Positions 34,029-45,885 of a DNA stretch of 64,000 nucleotides are shown piece by piece. This DNA is from Polynucleobacter sinensis. GTDB taxonomy: Bacteria > Pseudomonadota > Gammaproteobacteria > Burkholderiales > Burkholderiaceae. The DNA lies in the NCBI RefSeq assembly GCF_001595985.1, contig NZ_LOJJ01000003.1, forward strand, positions 62,001 to 126,000, given 5' to 3'. Below the pieces are notes generated by a model. It was given only the letters and a program-made list of their open reading frames with translations. It did not search any database and had not been told where the DNA came from. Position 1 is the first letter of the stretch. The number at the start of each line of letters is the position of its first letter. A program made the position numbers and the translations under genes.

Positions 34029-35027
34029 ATGCGCGTAATGGAGATTAAAGAATTTGGCGCACCAGAAATGTTGGTGGTCGCCACTCGTCCTGATCCGGTA
34101 GCTCCTGCTGCTGGAACGGGCGAGATTTTGATCAAGGTGATTGCTGCGGGCATTAATCGCCCAGACGTATTACAACGTAAAGGCCATTACCCAGTTCCTG
34201 CGGGCGCATCTGATATTCCCGGCCTTGAGGTTGCTGGTGAAATTATTGGTGGCGATTTAACGCATGCCGACAATCTCTTTGGTCTCAAAGTTGGCGATAA
34301 GATTTGTGCGCTTGTACAAGGGGGTGGTTACGCGGAATTGTGTACCGCTCCGATAGCGCAATGTTTGCCTTACCCAAAGGGGTTTACCGATCAAGAAGCG
34401 GCTTCATTGCCGGAAACCTTCTATACCGTATGGAGCAATGTCTTCATGCGCGGTGAATTATCTGAGGGCGAGACTTTATTGGTACAAGGTGGCTCTAGCG
34501 GTATTGGTGTGACTGCCATTTTGATTGCAAAAGCTTTGGGTCATAAAGTATTTGTGACTGCCGGCACTGATGAGAAGTGTGCTGCCTGTGTTGCTTTAGG
34601 CGCTGACCTAGCTATTAACTACAAGACACAAGATTTTGTAGAAGAGGTGAAGAAGGCTACTGATGGCAAAGGCGTTAACGTCATCTTAGATATGGTTACT
34701 GGCTCCTATGTGCAAAAAGAAATTGACTGCTTGGCTGATGATGGACGCATTGTGATTATTGCAATCCAAGGCGGGTCAAAGGCAGAGGTCAGTACCAATC
34801 AAATTTTGCGTCGTCGCTTGACTATTACTGGCTCAACTTTGCGTCCTCGCCCAGTTTCTTTCAAAAAGCAGATTACACAGCAATTACATGCTCATATTTG
34901 GCCGTTGCTCGATGCCGGCAAATTAAGGCCGGTGATTTATAAAACATTTACTTTAGATCAGGCTGCAGATGCTCATCGACTAATGGAGTCGTCTGAGCAT
35001 GTTGGCAAGATTGTGTTAACTGTTTAA
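34029..35027 (+). CDS. NAD(P)H-quinone oxidoreductase, zinc-independent MDR family
   Basis: A 332-residue medium-chain reductase of the quinone oxidoreductase/PIG3 type. The N-terminal GroES-like domain includes AGINRPDVLQRKGHYPVPAGASDIPGLEVAGEI, and the Rossmann fold contains VQGGSSGIGVTAILIAKALGHKVFVTAGT. Zinc-binding cysteines of alcohol dehydrogenases are absent. It would reduce quinones or enals with NADPH. In betaproteobacteria it usually sits between pnp and tpiA, as here, though it has no known link to either. Confidence 0.9.
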   Translation: MRVMEIKEFGAPEMLVVATRPDPVAPAAGTGEILIKVIAAGINRPDVLQRKGHYPVPAGASDIPGLEVAGEIIGGDLTHADNLFGLKVGDKICALVQGGGYAELCTAPIAQCLPYPKGFTDQEAASLPETFYTVWSNVFMRGELSEGETLLVQGGSSGIGVTAILIAKALGHKVFVTAGTDEKCAACVALGADLAINYKTQDFVEEVKKATDGKGVNVILDMVTGSYVQKEIDCLADDGRIVIIAIQGGSKAEVSTNQILRRRLTITGSTLRPRPVSFKKQITQQLHAHIWPLLDAGKLRPVIYKTFTLDQAADAHRLMESSEHVGKIVLTV

Positions 35028-35044
35028 TTATTGAATTTGATTTA

Positions 35045-35803
35045 ATGCGTCCACTCACGGTTATTGGCAATTGGAAAATGAACGGCAGTCTTGCTGGTAA
35101 TGCAGGCTGGGTTAAGACCGTTTGCCGAGGAATGGAGCAGGGTATGCCTGCGGGACGAAAGTTTGCCGTGTGTGTTCCAACCCCTTATTTAGCTCAGTGC
35201 GGTAAGTTGATTGAAGATTGTTCTCTCGCTTTTTTAAGTTGGGGCGCGCAGGATGCTTCAGCGCATGTTTCCGGCGCCTATACCGGCGAAGTGGCAGCAT
35301 CGATGCTGAAAGAGTTAGGTTGCACCTATGTGATTGTTGGGCATTCTGAGAGACGTCAATACCATCACGAGACCGATGAGCAAATTGCCGAGAAGGCTCT
35401 GCAGGTTTTAGATAGCGGTATGACGCCAGTAATTTGCGTTGGAGAGTCTGCTGATGAGCGAAATTCTGGTCGTGCAACAGAAGTTGTGCGTGGTCAGATC
35501 TCAAAGCAGGTGATGGTGCTTCAGGATCGCTTGGCCGATTGCCTGATTGCTTATGAGCCAGTTTGGGCTATTGGCACGGGTAAGGTGGCTAGCGCCCAGA
35601 TTGCGCAGGACATGCACCGCGCAATTCGTTTGCAGCTGGCTGAGTTTGATGAAGATGTAGCATCCCATGTGGGAATTTTGTATGGCGGTAGTGTCAAGCC
35701 CGATAATGCCGTTGAATTGTTTGCAATGCCGGATATTGATGGTGGATTGATTGGGGGTGCTTCTCTAGACCCGCAGGATTTTCTTTCTATCTGTCAGGCC
35801 TAG
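35045..35803 (+). CDS. tpiA: Triosephosphate isomerase
   Basis: A 252-residue TIM-barrel enzyme of glycolysis and gluconeogenesis. The catalytic residues are present: Lys in NWKMNGS, His in VIVGHSERRQYHHETDE and Glu in YEPVWAIGTGKVAS; the phosphate-binding GGSVKPDN and GGLIGGASL loops close the barrel. It has no strong ribosome-binding site but follows the oxidoreductase by 17 bases. Confidence 0.96.
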   Translation: MRPLTVIGNWKMNGSLAGNAGWVKTVCRGMEQGMPAGRKFAVCVPTPYLAQCGKLIEDCSLAFLSWGAQDASAHVSGAYTGEVAASMLKELGCTYVIVGHSERRQYHHETDEQIAEKALQVLDSGMTPVICVGESADERNSGRATEVVRGQISKQVMVLQDRLADCLIAYEPVWAIGTGKVASAQIAQDMHRAIRLQLAEFDEDVASHVGILYGGSVKPDNAVELFAMPDIDGGLIGGASLDPQDFLSICQA

Positions 35804-35825
35804 ATTTTTTATTTGGAGATAAGCC

Positions 35826-36173
35826 ATGGAATGGTTTAAGACTTTATTGATTGTTTTGCAGGTAATTTCAGCTTTAGCTGTGATCTTGCTAGTGTTGCTT
35901 CAGCAGGGTAAGGGTGCCGATATGGGCGCAGCTTTCGGCTCAGGGTCTTCAGGTAGCCTATTTGGCGCCAGTGGTTCAGCTAACTTCCTTTCGCATACAA
36001 CTGCTATTTTTGCAGCGGTGTTTTTTATCTGCACCTTGGGTATTACCTGGATTGGCAATAAAAAAGAAGTTAGTCCCGGTGTTTTGTCTGGCACAGTAGC
36101 CCCTGTTGTTGCTCCTGCAGCAACTCCAGTCGCTCCAGTTCAGGATCCTACAAAGCCAGCGGTTCCAAAGTAA
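35826..36173 (+). CDS. secG: Preprotein translocase subunit SecG
   Basis: A 115-residue inner-membrane protein of the SecYEG channel. Two membrane segments (LIVLQVISALAVILLVLLQQG and TAIFAAVFFICTLGITWIG) flank the conserved QQGKGADMGAAFGSGSSGSLFGASGSANFLS loop. The C-terminal Ala/Pro/Val-rich tail is typical of betaproteobacterial SecG. It follows tpiA by 22 bases, a widespread arrangement, and precedes tRNA-Leu. Confidence 0.95.
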   Translation: MEWFKTLLIVLQVISALAVILLVLLQQGKGADMGAAFGSGSSGSLFGASGSANFLSHTTAIFAAVFFICTLGITWIGNKKEVSPGVLSGTVAPVVAPAATPVAPVQDPTKPAVPK

Positions 36174-36256
36174 AAGTCGCCTTTAAAGCATCTCTGCCAC
36201 ACATTTTGGGGTAGTTTGCTGGTGCAATGCAGTAGAATTAACAAGTTTTACAAGAT

Positions 36257-36341
36257 GCCGACGTGGTGAAATTGGTAGACACGCTATCTTGAGGGGGTAG
36301 TGGCTTAGGCTGTGCGAGTTCGAGTCTCGCCGTCGGCACCA
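36257..36341 (+). tRNA. tRNA-Leu (anticodon GAG)
   Basis: An 85-base class II tRNA with acceptor stem GCCGACG/CGTCGGC, encoded CCA and a variable arm. The anticodon stem CTATC/GGTAG encloses loop TTGAGGG with anticodon GAG at 36291-36293, reading CUC and CUU codons. It lies between secG and the nuo operon, a position conserved in Burkholderiaceae. Confidence 0.97.
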
Positions 36342-36450
36342 AATTGTAGAATTTGTAGGGGTTTATGCGGTAAATCAAGGTTTTATGTACCGGAATAATT
36401 GATAATTTGTAGCTTCTTAGGACTTACCAGACGAACGACTTAGGGCCATT

Positions 36451-36810
36451 TTGAATCTCGCTAATTACTTTCCCGTTCTGCTTTTTATCCTTGTAGGTAT
36501 TGGGGTTGGCTTAGTCCCCATGTTCCTCGGAAAGATTTTGGCTCCTTCGAAGCCAGATGCTGAAAAACTTTCTCCATATGAGTGCGGTTTTGAGGCATTC
36601 GAAGATGCGCGCATGAAATTCGATGTGCGTTACTACTTAATTGCCATCCTCTTTATTTTGTTTGATCTAGAAACCGCATTCCTATTCCCATGGGGTGTGG
36701 CTTTGCGTGATATCGGCTGGTTTGGCTACGCTTCCATGGTGATTTTTCTTTTGGAGTTCATCGTGGGCTTTGTGTACATCTGGAAAAAGGGCGCTCTCGA
36801 CTGGGAGTGA
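36451..36810 (+). CDS. nuoA: NADH-quinone oxidoreductase subunit A
   Basis: A 119-residue membrane subunit of complex I with three membrane segments and the conserved core [41 protein letters not shown], whose Cys-containing loop lies near the quinone site. The start appears to be TTG (36451) with AGGG about ten bases before; no ATG is nearby. It opens the 14-gene nuo operon, and its stop overlaps the region before nuoB. Confidence 0.95.
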
Positions 36811-36815
36811 TCGAT

Positions 36816-37298
36816 ATGGCATTAGAAGGCGTACTTAAAGAAGGATTTGTTACTACTACTGCGGATCAGTTAATTAACTGGACGCGTAATGGTTCTTTGT
36901 GGCCAATGACATTTGGCCTTGCTTGCTGCGCTGTGGAAATGATGCACGCTGGCGCTTCCCGCTATGATTTGGATCGTTTTGGCGTAGTCTTCCGCCCATC
37001 CCCACGTCAGTCAGATCTCATGATTGTTGCTGGGACTCTTTGCAATAAGATGGCGCCAGCTTTGCGTAAGGTTTATGACCAAATGCCGGAGCCACGTTGG
37101 GTAATTTCCATGGGTTCATGTGCCAATGGCGGTGGTTATTACCATAATTCGTATTCAGTAGTTCGCGGGTGTGACCGCATCGTGCCGGTGGACATTTATG
37201 TGCCTGGCTGTCCTCCAACTGCAGAAGCGTTGATTTATGGAATCATCCAGTTGCAATCCAAGATCGCTCGCACCAGCACGATTGCGCGGAAGGCTTAA
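36816..37298 (+). CDS. nuoB: NADH-quinone oxidoreductase subunit B
   Basis: A 160-residue peripheral subunit carrying cluster N2, the last iron-sulfur centre before quinone. The ligands are visible in [11 protein letters not shown] (two adjacent Cys), SMGSCANGG and [14 protein letters not shown] at 36816 ([15 protein letters not shown]) is chosen over a GTG at 36807 because it matches the family start and is five bases after the nuoA stop. Confidence 0.97.
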
Positions 37299-37301
37299 AG
37301 C

Positions 37302-37901
37302 ATGTCAGATCGTTTAGTTCAACTCGCCGCCAATCTGGAAAAAGTTTTAGGTAAGCGTGCGCAGTCTATTGAAATCGCTTTGGGTGAGGTAACCGTTGTT
37401 GTCAGTGCCGATACCTATTTTGAATCCGCCATGTTATTACGTGATGATCCATCTTTAGCTTTTGAGCAATTGATTGATTTATGTGGCGTGGATTATCAAG
37501 ACTTTCGTGATGGGCAGTGGGGTGGTCAGCGTTTTGGTGTTGTGACCCACCTCTTATCTTTGGCGCACAATTGGCGTTTGCGTGTACGTGTATTTGCTCC
37601 TGAAGATTCATATCCGGTTGTTGCGTCACTTACCCCTGTATGGGCTGCGGCCAATTGGTTTGAGCGTGAAGCATTTGATCTTTACGGCATCTTGTTTGAT
37701 GGCCATGAAGACTTGCGCCGCATCTTGACTGACTATGGCTTTATTGGTCACCCATTTAGAAAAGATTTCCCCATTTCTGGCAATGTAGAAATGCGTTATG
37801 ACCCAGAGTTAAAGCGTGTGGTGTATCAGCCTGTCACGATTGAGGCGCGTGAAATCACGCCACGTATCGTGCGTGAAGAGCAGTACGGAGGCCCGGTTTA
37901 A
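37302..37901 (+). CDS. nuoC: NADH-quinone oxidoreductase subunit C
   Basis: A 199-residue peripheral-arm subunit (30-kDa family). The family signature [39 protein letters not shown] is complete. It is separate from nuoD, unlike the NuoCD fusion of E. coli. It starts three bases after the nuoB stop. Confidence 0.96.
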   Translation: MSDRLVQLAANLEKVLGKRAQSIEIALGEVTVVVSADTYFESAMLLRDDPSLAFEQLIDLCGVDYQDFRDGQWGGQRFGVVTHLLSLAHNWRLRVRVFAPEDSYPVVASLTPVWAAANWFEREAFDLYGILFDGHEDLRRILTDYGFIGHPFRKDFPISGNVEMRYDPELKRVVYQPVTIEAREITPRIVREEQYGGPV

Positions 37902-37904
37902 GTC

Positions 37905-39158
37905 ATGGCACAAATTAAGAACTACACCCTCAATTTTGGCCCTCAGCATCCTGCGGCACATGGCGTATTGCGTCTAGTGCTTGAGTTGGATGGCGAGGTT
38001 ATTCAGCGTGCTGACCCCCATATTGGCTTATTACATCGTGCTACTGAAAAATTAGCAGAGACGCGTACTTGGATTCAAAATGTTCCTTACATGGATCGTT
38101 TGGACTATGTGTCGATGATGTCAAACGAGCATGCTTACGTGATGGCAATTGAAAAATTGCTTCAAGTTGATGTGCCACTTCGCGCTCAATACATTCGCGT
38201 GATGTTTGATGAGTTAACACGCTTGTTAAACCATCTGTTGTGGATTGGTTGCCACGGCTTAGACGTTGGCGCTATGGCGGTCTTCTTATATGCCTTCCGT
38301 GATCGTGAAGATATTTTTGATATGTACGAAGCGGTATCTGGTGCTCGTATGCATGCTGCTTACTATCGCCCAGGTGGCGTATACCGTGATTTGCCAACGC
38401 AAATGGCGCAGTACACAAAGTCTAAGATTCGTAGCGCCTCTGCTATCAAGCGTTTGAATGAAAACCGTAGCGGCACTTTGCTTGATTTCATTGAGCAGTT
38501 CTCCAGTGGCTTTGATGCCAATGTAGATGAATATTGCAACCTGTTAACCGATAACCGTATTTGGAAGCAGCGCCTGGTTGGTATTGGTGTTGTCTCGCCT
38601 GAGCGTGCTTTGCAGCTCGGTTTTACTGGTCCAATGCTGCGTGGTTCCGGCATAGAGTGGGACTTGCGTAAAAAGCAACCTTACGAAACTTACGACAAAC
38701 TCGACTTTGATATTCCAGTAGGCGTGAATGGCGATTCTTATGATCGTTATTTAGTTCGTATGGAAGAGATGCGTCAATCCAATCGCATCATCAAGCAGTG
38801 CGTAGCTTGGCTCAAAGCTAACGATGGCCCTGTTATGAGTGACAACCACAAAGTGTCTCCGCCAAAACGCGTAGATATGAAAACCAATATGGAAGAGTTG
38901 ATTCATCACTTCAAACTCTTTACCGAAGGTATTCATGTTCCTGATGGCGAGGCTTACTCTGCGGTCGAGCACCCCAAAGGTGAGTTTGGCATTTACCTCA
39001 TCTCTGATGGTGCTAATAAGCCATATCGTATGAAGATTCGTGCGCCAGGATTTGTACACTTATCCGCTATGGATGAGATGTCACGCGGCCATATGTTGGC
39101 TGATGCTGTAACCATTATTGGTACCCAAGATATCGTGTTCGGGGAGATTGACCGCTAA
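37905..39158 (+). CDS. nuoD: NADH-quinone oxidoreductase subunit D
   Basis: A 417-residue subunit (49-kDa family) that forms the quinone pocket with NuoB. Conserved elements are [22 protein letters not shown] (quinone-site His and flanks), [22 protein letters not shown] and the C-terminal DIVFGEIDR. It is related to the large subunit of NiFe hydrogenases but has lost the metal ligands. Confidence 0.97.
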   Translation: MAQIKNYTLNFGPQHPAAHGVLRLVLELDGEVIQRADPHIGLLHRATEKLAETRTWIQNVPYMDRLDYVSMMSNEHAYVMAIEKLLQVDVPLRAQYIRVMFDELTRLLNHLLWIGCHGLDVGAMAVFLYAFRDREDIFDMYEAVSGARMHAAYYRPGGVYRDLPTQMAQYTKSKIRSASAIKRLNENRSGTLLDFIEQFSSGFDANVDEYCNLLTDNRIWKQRLVGIGVVSPERALQLGFTGPMLRGSGIEWDLRKKQPYETYDKLDFDIPVGVNGDSYDRYLVRMEEMRQSNRIIKQCVAWLKANDGPVMSDNHKVSPPKRVDMKTNMEELIHHFKLFTEGIHVPDGEAYSAVEHPKGEFGIYLISDGANKPYRMKIRAPGFVHLSAMDEMSRGHMLADAVTIIGTQDIVFGEIDR

Positions 39159-39181
39159 TCAAGCGCGCCAAGGATTAATTC

Positions 39182-39688
39182 ATGACAACAACTCTTCAAC
39201 TATCCGATAAAACGCTCGCAGACATTGCGCGCAATGTCGCGAAATATCCTCCAGAGCAAAAGCAGTCTGCTGTGATGGCCTCCTTGATTGCTGCGCAAAC
39301 CGAAGTAGGCTGGGTTTCACCAGAAGTCATTGAAACCGTTGCTCAAATTCTTGGAATGCCAACGATTGCCGTTGAGGAGGTGGCTACGTTCTACAACATG
39401 TATGACACTAAGCCGATTGGTAAATATAAGTTGGTGATTTGCACTAATTTGCCATGTCAGTTAACTCATGGTGAAACAGCTGCTACCTATTTAAAAGAAA
39501 CGCTCGGCATTGGTTATAACGAGACAACGCCCTGCGGTACTTTTACCCTGAAAGAGGGGGAGTGCATGGGTGCTTGCGGCGATTCTCCAGTGATGTTGGT
39601 GAACAACAAGCGTATGTGTAGCTTTATGAGTAAAGAAAAGATTGATGCTCTGTTGAACGAGCTTCGTGCAGAAGGGAAAGTGGCATGA
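39182..39688 (+). CDS. nuoE: NADH-quinone oxidoreductase subunit E
   Basis: A 168-residue thioredoxin-like subunit (24-kDa family) of the NADH dehydrogenase module. The N1a [2Fe-2S] ligands are C-x4-C in CTNLPCQL and C-x3-C in [10 protein letters not shown]. It overlaps nuoF by four bases. Confidence 0.96.
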   Translation: MTTTLQLSDKTLADIARNVAKYPPEQKQSAVMASLIAAQTEVGWVSPEVIETVAQILGMPTIAVEEVATFYNMYDTKPIGKYKLVICTNLPCQLTHGETAATYLKETLGIGYNETTPCGTFTLKEGECMGACGDSPVMLVNNKRMCSFMSKEKIDALLNELRAEGKVA

Positions 39689-40983
39689 CCAGTTTGCACG
39701 ATAGACACATTAAGCCTTTAATTCTTGCGGGACTCAATGGCGAGAACTGGCGTCTAAAAGATTACGAAAGCCGTGGCGGATATCAGCAGCTACGTCGCAT
39801 CATTAATGACAAGATTGCGCCTGATGCCATCATTGCGGAACTAAAGGCATCGTCATTGCGTGGCCGTGGAGGCGCAGGCTTTCCAACGGGATTGAAATGG
39901 AGCTTTATGCCTCGTCAGTTCCCGGGACAAAAATATTTAGTTTGTAATAGCGATGAAGGTGAGCCGGGTACTTTTAAAGACCGCGACATCATGCGCTACA
40001 ACCCGCATGCCTTAATTGAGGGCATGATAATTGGTGCCTACACAATGGGCATCACGACAGGTTACAACTATATCCACGGAGAAATCTGGGAGGTTTATTC
40101 TCGCTTTGAGGAGGCTCTTGAGGAAGCGCGTGCTGCCGGCTATCTTGGTGACAAGATCATGGGAAGTGATTTCAACTTCCAGTTGCACGCTGCTCCAGGT
40201 TGGGGTGCCTATATCTGTGGTGAAGAAACTGCTTTGCTGGAGTCGCTTGAAGGCAAAAAGGGTCAGCCACGCTTTAAGCCGCCATTCCCAGCAAGTTTTG
40301 GTTTGTACGGCAAGCCAACTACGATCAACAACACTGAAACTTTTGCAGCTGTGCCATTCATCATGGCTATTGGCGGTCAAGCATATTTGGAATTAGGTAA
40401 GCCCAATAATGGCGGTACTAAGATTTTCTCTATATCTGGCGATGTGACTTATCCAGGCAACTACGAGATTCCTCTTGGTACACCATTTGCCGATTTGCTC
40501 AAGCTTGCTGGCGGCATGCGTGATGGAGTTGCGTTGAAGGCAGTTATTCCTGGCGGATCTTCTTCTCCAGTTATTCCTGGTGCCGAAATGATGACTCTCA
40601 CGATGGATTACGACAGCATTGCAAAGGCTGGATCAATGCTGGGTTCCGGCGCGGTGATCGTGATGAACGAGACTCGCTGCATGGTGCGCGCATTAGAGCG
40701 TCTGTCCTATTTCTACCATGAAGAGTCATGTGGTCAATGTACCCCCTGTCGTGAGGGTACCGGTTGGTTGTGGCGAATTGTTCATCGCATTGAGCATGGC
40801 CAAGGTCGCCCAGAAGATTTGGATTTGTTAAACGATGTAGCGGCAAATATTCAAGGTCGCACAATTTGTGCCTTGGGTGATGCTGCTGCTATGCCAGTTC
40901 GTGGCATGTTGAAGCATTACATGGATGAATTTGCGTATCACGTAGAACACAAGCGCTGCTTAGATTCTGCGAAACCTTTATAA
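39685..40983 (+). CDS. nuoF: NADH-quinone oxidoreductase subunit F
   Basis: A 432-residue subunit (51-kDa family) binding NADH, FMN and cluster N3. The NADH/FMN motif [13 protein letters not shown] lies near residues 59-71, followed by [14 protein letters not shown], and the [4Fe-4S] ligands are in [11 protein letters not shown] plus a downstream Cys ([11 protein letters not shown]). Confidence 0.97.
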   Translation: MTSLHDRHIKPLILAGLNGENWRLKDYESRGGYQQLRRIINDKIAPDAIIAELKASSLRGRGGAGFPTGLKWSFMPRQFPGQKYLVCNSDEGEPGTFKDRDIMRYNPHALIEGMIIGAYTMGITTGYNYIHGEIWEVYSRFEEALEEARAAGYLGDKIMGSDFNFQLHAAPGWGAYICGEETALLESLEGKKGQPRFKPPFPASFGLYGKPTTINNTETFAAVPFIMAIGGQAYLELGKPNNGGTKIFSISGDVTYPGNYEIPLGTPFADLLKLAGGMRDGVALKAVIPGGSSSPVIPGAEMMTLTMDYDSIAKAGSMLGSGAVIVMNETRCMVRALERLSYFYHEESCGQCTPCREGTGWLWRIVHRIEHGQGRPEDLDLLNDVAANIQGRTICALGDAAAMPVRGMLKHYMDEFAYHVEHKRCLDSAKPL

Positions 40984-41014
40984 GACATTGAGCACGGGAC
41001 ATCTTAAAGTGAGC

Positions 41015-43324
41015 ATGGTTGAAATCGAATTAGATGGTAAGGCAGTAGAAGTTCCGCAAGGTTCGATGGTGATGCACGCCGCGAACAAGCTCGGCACTTA
41101 CATTCCTCACTTTTGCTATCACAAGAAATTATCTATCGCCGCCAATTGCCGTATGTGCTTGGTGGAGGTGGAGAAGGCTCCTAAACCATTGCCAGCTTGC
41201 GCCACACCAGTGACGCAGGGTATGAAGGTGTTTACCCATTCTGCTAAAGCAGTAGATGCTCAGCGTTCAGTGATGGAATTCCTTCTCATTAATCATCCTT
41301 TAGATTGCCCGATTTGTGATCAAGGTGGTGAGTGTCAGTTGCAGGATTTAGCGGTTGGTTATGGCAAGTCAAATTCACGCTACGAAGAAGAGAAACGTGT
41401 TGTTTTCCATAAGAATGTAGGCCCGCTCATCTCTATGCAAGAGATGTCTCGTTGTATCCATTGCACGCGTTGCGTACGCTTTGGCCAAGAAGTGGCTGGG
41501 GTAATGGAATTGGGTATGGTTAATCGCGGTGAGCACTCTGAAATTACTACATTCTTAGGTCAAACCATTGATTCAGAATTATCTGGAAACATGATTGATC
41601 TTTGCCCAGTGGGTGCATTGACAAGTAAGCCTTTCCGCTACGCAGCTCGTACCTGGGAGCTTGGCCGTAAACGTTCAGTCAGTCCACATGACAGTCTTGG
41701 TGCAAACACTACCGTTCAAACTAAAGCAAACAAAGTGATGCGAGTCGTTGCTTTGGAGAACGAGGCGATCAACGAATGCTGGATTAGTGATCGTGATCGT
41801 TTCGCCTATGAGGGTCTCAATAGTGCAGATCGTGTAACAACACCAATGGTAAAGCAGGGTGGTCAGTGGCTTGAGACCGACTGGGAATCCGCAATGGATT
41901 ACGTAGCCCGCTCATTAAAAACAATCTCCTCTGAAAGTGGTCCTGACTCTGTTGGTGCTTTAGCGCATCCGATCTCGAGTACTGAAGAATTGCATTTACT
42001 GCAAAAAATAATTCGTGGCTTAGGATCTAAACAGGTTGAAACTCGTTTGCGTCAAACGGATATCACCGGTGCGGCACCCGCACCATGGTTGGGTATGCCG
42101 ATTGCCAAATTAAGCGAGCTCGATCGCGCCTTGGTCATTGGAAGTTTCTTGCGCAAGGATCAGCCGCTTGTGGCTGCTCGTTTACGTACCGCTATTAAGC
42201 GCGGTTTACAAGTGTCGCGTATTGATGCTGGTGGCGATGATTGGTTAATTCCTGCCGCCGCAAGCATTTCTGTTGCTCCGAGTGCTTGGGTTAATGCTTT
42301 GAGTGAAGTGGCTGGCGCAGTTGCTAAAGCCAAATCTTCCACATTACCCGCAGGAGTTTCTGTATCCAATATTTCTCCGGCAGCGCAAGCGATTGCTGAC
42401 AGCCTACTGTCCGGTGCAACCAGCGCTGTATTGATTGGCTCAGCAGCGCAAGCCCATCCATCCGCTTCCAGTCTGCATGCATTGGCACAATTTATTGCCG
42501 CTCAAACTGGCGCCACTCTTGGTTTCTTGCCGGTTGGTGGTAATGCTGTTGGTGCCAGCTTGGTTAATGCTAATGGTGTGGGTGTTGATTCTGTCTTGTC
42601 TGGCGAGCGTCGTGCTGTTCTCTTGATGAACATCGAGCCAGATGCAGATTTACCAAATCCTGAGCAAGCTCGTGCTGCCTTGGCTAAAGCGAGCACCGTG
42701 ATTGCCTTGAGCGCATATCAGAGCGCAGATATTCTTGAACTTGCTGATGTCATTCTTCCAATTGCAAGCTATACAGAAACCGTTTCTACTTTTGTAAACG
42801 CAGAAGGTAGAACTCAAACTATTCAACCATCGGTTAAGCCCCTTGGCGACTCGCGCCCAGCATGGAAAGTATTGCGTGTATTAGGCGGTCTATTAAATCT
42901 GGATGGTTTCCTATTCAATATGCCTGAAGAGGTTTTGGGCGAGGCTTTGCCAGAAGACTATTGCAAGCTTTTGAACAATCAATGTTCAGCAAGCATAACT
43001 ACTGCGCCGGTTACTAGCGGCTTGGAGCGTTTATCCGATGTCAATATTTATGGTGGCGATCAGATTGTGCGTCGCTCACCTGCTTTGCAATTGACCCGTG
43101 ACGCTAAGCGTGGCAATCAAGCGGGTCTTGGTCAAAAGCTCTATGCCGAGTTAGGGCTAAAAGAGGGCGATGTAGTTCGAGTAACTCAGGGCGGCCAATC
43201 AATCGACTTGCCTGCGTTATTAGAGTCGAATTTAGCTGACGGTACCGTCAGAATTTCTGCGGGAACTGCGGCAAGCGCAAAATTGGGATCGATGTTTGGT
43301 CCTATAACTATTAGCAAGGCATAA
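41015..43324 (+). CDS. nuoG: NADH-quinone oxidoreductase subunit G
   Basis: A 769-residue subunit (75-kDa family). The N-terminal ferredoxin-like domain holds [2Fe-2S] ligands ([27 protein letters not shown]), then the His-plus-Cys cluster in [18 protein letters not shown] and a [4Fe-4S] cluster in [12 protein letters not shown]; the rest is a molybdopterin-oxidoreductase-like domain without the cofactor. Possible starts are TTG 40988, GTG 41009 and ATG 41015; the ATG ([17 protein letters not shown]) best matches the family. Confidence 0.95.
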   Translation: MVEIELDGKAVEVPQGSMVMHAANKLGTYIPHFCYHKKLSIAANCRMCLVEVEKAPKPLPACATPVTQGMKVFTHSAKAVDAQRSVMEFLLINHPLDCPICDQGGECQLQDLAVGYGKSNSRYEEEKRVVFHKNVGPLISMQEMSRCIHCTRCVRFGQEVAGVMELGMVNRGEHSEITTFLGQTIDSELSGNMIDLCPVGALTSKPFRYAARTWELGRKRSVSPHDSLGANTTVQTKANKVMRVVALENEAINECWISDRDRFAYEGLNSADRVTTPMVKQGGQWLETDWESAMDYVARSLKTISSESGPDSVGALAHPISSTEELHLLQKIIRGLGSKQVETRLRQTDITGAAPAPWLGMPIAKLSELDRALVIGSFLRKDQPLVAARLRTAIKRGLQVSRIDAGGDDWLIPAAASISVAPSAWVNALSEVAGAVAKAKSSTLPAGVSVSNISPAAQAIADSLLSGATSAVLIGSAAQAHPSASSLHALAQFIAAQTGATLGFLPVGGNAVGASLVNANGVGVDSVLSGERRAVLLMNIEPDADLPNPEQARAALAKASTVIALSAYQSADILELADVILPIASYTETVSTFVNAEGRTQTIQPSVKPLGDSRPAWKVLRVLGGLLNLDGFLFNMPEEVLGEALPEDYCKLLNNQCSASITTAPVTSGLERLSDVNIYGGDQIVRRSPALQLTRDAKRGNQAGLGQKLYAELGLKEGDVVRVTQGGQSIDLPALLESNLADGTVRISAGTAASAKLGSMFGPITISKA

Positions 43325-43332
43325 GGGACGAG

Positions 43333-44406
43333 ATGGATAATTTCTTGAACCTCATTACTACTCAGGGCGAAGCGATCTTCGGGTCTCTGTGGCCGGCGGT
43401 CTGGGCTTTAATCCGTATCGTGATCATCGTATTGCCGATGTTTGGTGCAGTTGCATATCTCACCCTTTGGGAGCGTAAGCTCATTGGTTGGATGCATATT
43501 CGTCTTGGCCCAAATCGTGTTGGTCCCTTGGGGTTGTTGCAGCCAATTGCGGACGCCTTGAAGTTGTTGATGAAGGAGATTATTTCCCCAGCACAGGCAA
43601 GTAAGGTTCTTTATGTCATTGCTCCAGTCATGGTGATCATGCCAGCATTTGCTGCTTGGGCTGTGATTCCATTCCAGGCAAAGATGGTCTTGGCGGATGT
43701 GAATGCTGGATTGCTCTATGTAATGGCTATCTCATCAATTGGTGTTTATGGTGTGATCTTGGCAGGTTGGTCATCTAACTCCAAGTACCCATTCCTTGGC
43801 GCTATGCGTGCATCAGCCCAAATGATTTCCTATGAAATTGCTATGGGCTTCGCGCTCGTAACGGTATTGCTCACTTCTGGTTCATTGAACCTAAGTACGA
43901 TTGTTGCCTCGCAGGAGCAGGGCTATTTTGCTAGCATCGGCTTGAACTTCCTCTCTTGGAATTGGTTGCCATTGCTTCCAATGTTCTTGATTTACTTCAT
44001 CTCCGGCGTTGCTGAAACGAATCGTCACCCATTTGACGTGGTGGAGGGCGAGTCTGAGATTGTTGCTGGCCATATGGTTGAATACTCTGGTATGGCCTTT
44101 GCGATGTTCTTTTTGGCTGAGTACGCCAACATGATTCTCATTGCGGCCTTGGCTTCAACCATGTTCCTAGGTGGCTGGTTGCCTATCGTTGATTTACCGA
44201 TTTTGCGTGATATTCCAGGTTTCTTCTGGTTATTCGCCAAAACCTTCTTCCTCTTGTCTTGCGTGATTTGGTTGCGTGCTACATTGCCGCGCTATCGTTA
44301 TGACCAGATCATGCGCTTGGGTTGGAAGATCTTTATTCCCATCTCTGTATTTTGGGTGGTTGTCGTTGGCGCGTGGGTGGTTTCCCCATGGAATATTTGG
44401 AAATAA
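43333..44406 (+). CDS. nuoH: NADH-quinone oxidoreductase subunit H
   Basis: A 357-residue membrane subunit with about eight helices that links the peripheral arm to the proton-pumping arm and forms the quinone tunnel. Conserved motifs are [37 protein letters not shown] and [39 protein letters not shown]. Confidence 0.97.
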   Translation: MDNFLNLITTQGEAIFGSLWPAVWALIRIVIIVLPMFGAVAYLTLWERKLIGWMHIRLGPNRVGPLGLLQPIADALKLLMKEIISPAQASKVLYVIAPVMVIMPAFAAWAVIPFQAKMVLADVNAGLLYVMAISSIGVYGVILAGWSSNSKYPFLGAMRASAQMISYEIAMGFALVTVLLTSGSLNLSTIVASQEQGYFASIGLNFLSWNWLPLLPMFLIYFISGVAETNRHPFDVVEGESEIVAGHMVEYSGMAFAMFFLAEYANMILIAALASTMFLGGWLPIVDLPILRDIPGFFWLFAKTFFLLSCVIWLRATLPRYRYDQIMRLGWKIFIPISVFWVVVVGAWVVSPWNIWK

Positions 44407-44417
44407 GTTGATCAATC

Positions 44418-44909
44418 ATGTTTAAGAAAATTTCCCAATTCCTCGATAGCTTAATGCTCAAAGATATTTTGACTGGTATGTCTATTACTGGTCGTTATCT
44501 CTTTAAGCCCAAAATCACTGTTCAATATCCAGAAGAGAAGACTCCTCTATCACCACGTTTCCGTGGCCTGCATGCACTGCGTCGCTATGAAAACGGGGAA
44601 GAACGCTGTATCGGCTGTAAGTTATGCGAGGCGGTATGCCCGGCTTACGCAATCACCATTGAGACGGCTGAGCGTGACGATGGTACGCGTCGGACCAGCC
44701 GTTATGACATTGATTTAACAAAATGTATTTTCTGCGGATTTTGCGAAGAGGCTTGCCCTGTAGATGCGATTGTTGAAACCAATATTTTTGAGTATTTCGG
44801 TGACAAGCGCGGTGATTTGTATTTCACCAAAGAAATGCTTTTGGCAGTAGGTGATAAGTATGAAAAAGATATTGCCGCTAACCGCGCAGTTGATGCGCCT
44901 TACCGTTAA
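44418..44909 (+). CDS. nuoI: NADH-quinone oxidoreductase subunit I
   Basis: A 163-residue ferredoxin-like subunit (23-kDa family, TYKY). Two CxxCxxCxxxCP motifs, [13 protein letters not shown] and [13 protein letters not shown], bind clusters N6a and N6b that relay electrons to NuoB. An amphipathic N-terminus lies on the membrane. Confidence 0.97.
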   Translation: MFKKISQFLDSLMLKDILTGMSITGRYLFKPKITVQYPEEKTPLSPRFRGLHALRRYENGEERCIGCKLCEAVCPAYAITIETAERDDGTRRTSRYDIDLTKCIFCGFCEEACPVDAIVETNIFEYFGDKRGDLYFTKEMLLAVGDKYEKDIAANRAVDAPYR

Positions 44910-44930
44910 TCGAATAGAGCACAAGAACAT

Positions 44931-45578
44931 ATGACATTCGATACATCTACACTTTTCGCAGCATTCTTTTACGCTTTCGCTGGTCTGTTGGTGATTTCAG
45001 CGGTACGCGTGATCACTGCGCGCAATCCTGTGCATGCAGCACTGTTCCTTGTGTTGGCTTTCTTTTGTGCCTCTGGCCTATGGATGCTTCTCAAGGCAGA
45101 GTTCTTGAGTTTGGCGCTGATCTTGGTTTATGTCGGCGCCGTGATGGTGCTCTTCTTATTCGTTGTCATGATGTTAGACCTTGATTTAGAGCACTTACGT
45201 CGTGATTTCAAAAAATTCCTACCGGTTGCTTTCTTGATGGGTGCGGTGATTGTGCTCGAACTATCGATCGTATTGATTCGTAGCTTTATCGGCACCAGCT
45301 CACCAGTTCAGCCAATGCCAGAGGAGATGATGGCTAGCAATACTCAGGCTTTGGGCATGTTGATCTTCGTTGACTATGTTTATGCTTTCGAGGTTGCCGG
45401 CGTCATCTTGTTGGTGGCAATTATTGCTGCCGTAGCATTAACCCTGCGTAACCGCAAAGATGCCAAATCCCAAAATATTCATGAGCAGGTCAATGTCAAT
45501 GCTGCCGATCGTATGCGCATTGTAAAAATGGGTTCAGATATGGCTGCAAAGCAAGATACTCGTGGGGAGAAGAAATGA
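44931..45578 (+). CDS. nuoJ: NADH-quinone oxidoreductase subunit J
   Basis: A 215-residue membrane subunit with five helices and the conserved [53 protein letters not shown] block, whose third helix has the pi-bulge seen in complex I structures. A polar C-terminal tail ([13 protein letters not shown]...) is longer than in E. coli. It overlaps nuoK by four bases. Confidence 0.96.
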   Translation: MTFDTSTLFAAFFYAFAGLLVISAVRVITARNPVHAALFLVLAFFCASGLWMLLKAEFLSLALILVYVGAVMVLFLFVVMMLDLDLEHLRRDFKKFLPVAFLMGAVIVLELSIVLIRSFIGTSSPVQPMPEEMMASNTQALGMLIFVDYVYAFEVAGVILLVAIIAAVALTLRNRKDAKSQNIHEQVNVNAADRMRIVKMGSDMAAKQDTRGEKK

Positions 45579-45883
45579 CTATTACTCTTGCCCACTATTT
45601 AGTGCTTGGTGCAATCTTATTTGCAACTAGCGTCATTGGGATTTTCTTAAACCGTAAGAACGTCATTGTGCTGTTGATGGCCATTGAGCTAATGTTGCTT
45701 TCGGTGAACATGAATTTTGTAGCCTTTTCCCATTATTTGGGCGACATGGCTGGTCAAGTATTCGTATTCTTTATTTTGACTGTGGCTGCCGCTGAAGCGG
45801 CTATTGGTTTGGCAATTCTGGTAGTGCTCTTCCGTAAGGTTGACACCATCAATGCTGAAGACCTTGACCACCTAAAAGGCTAG
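45575..45883 (+). CDS. nuoK: NADH-quinone oxidoreductase subunit K
   Basis: A 102-residue, three-helix membrane subunit related to MrpC. The two membrane-embedded glutamates used in proton transfer are visible in [20 protein letters not shown] and [19 protein letters not shown]. It starts within the end of nuoJ and is followed by nuoL after two bases. Confidence 0.96.
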   Translation: MTITLAHYLVLGAILFATSVIGIFLNRKNVIVLLMAIELMLLSVNMNFVAFSHYLGDMAGQVFVFFILTVAAAEAAIGLAILVVLFRKVDTINAEDLDHLKG

Positions 45884-45885
45884 TC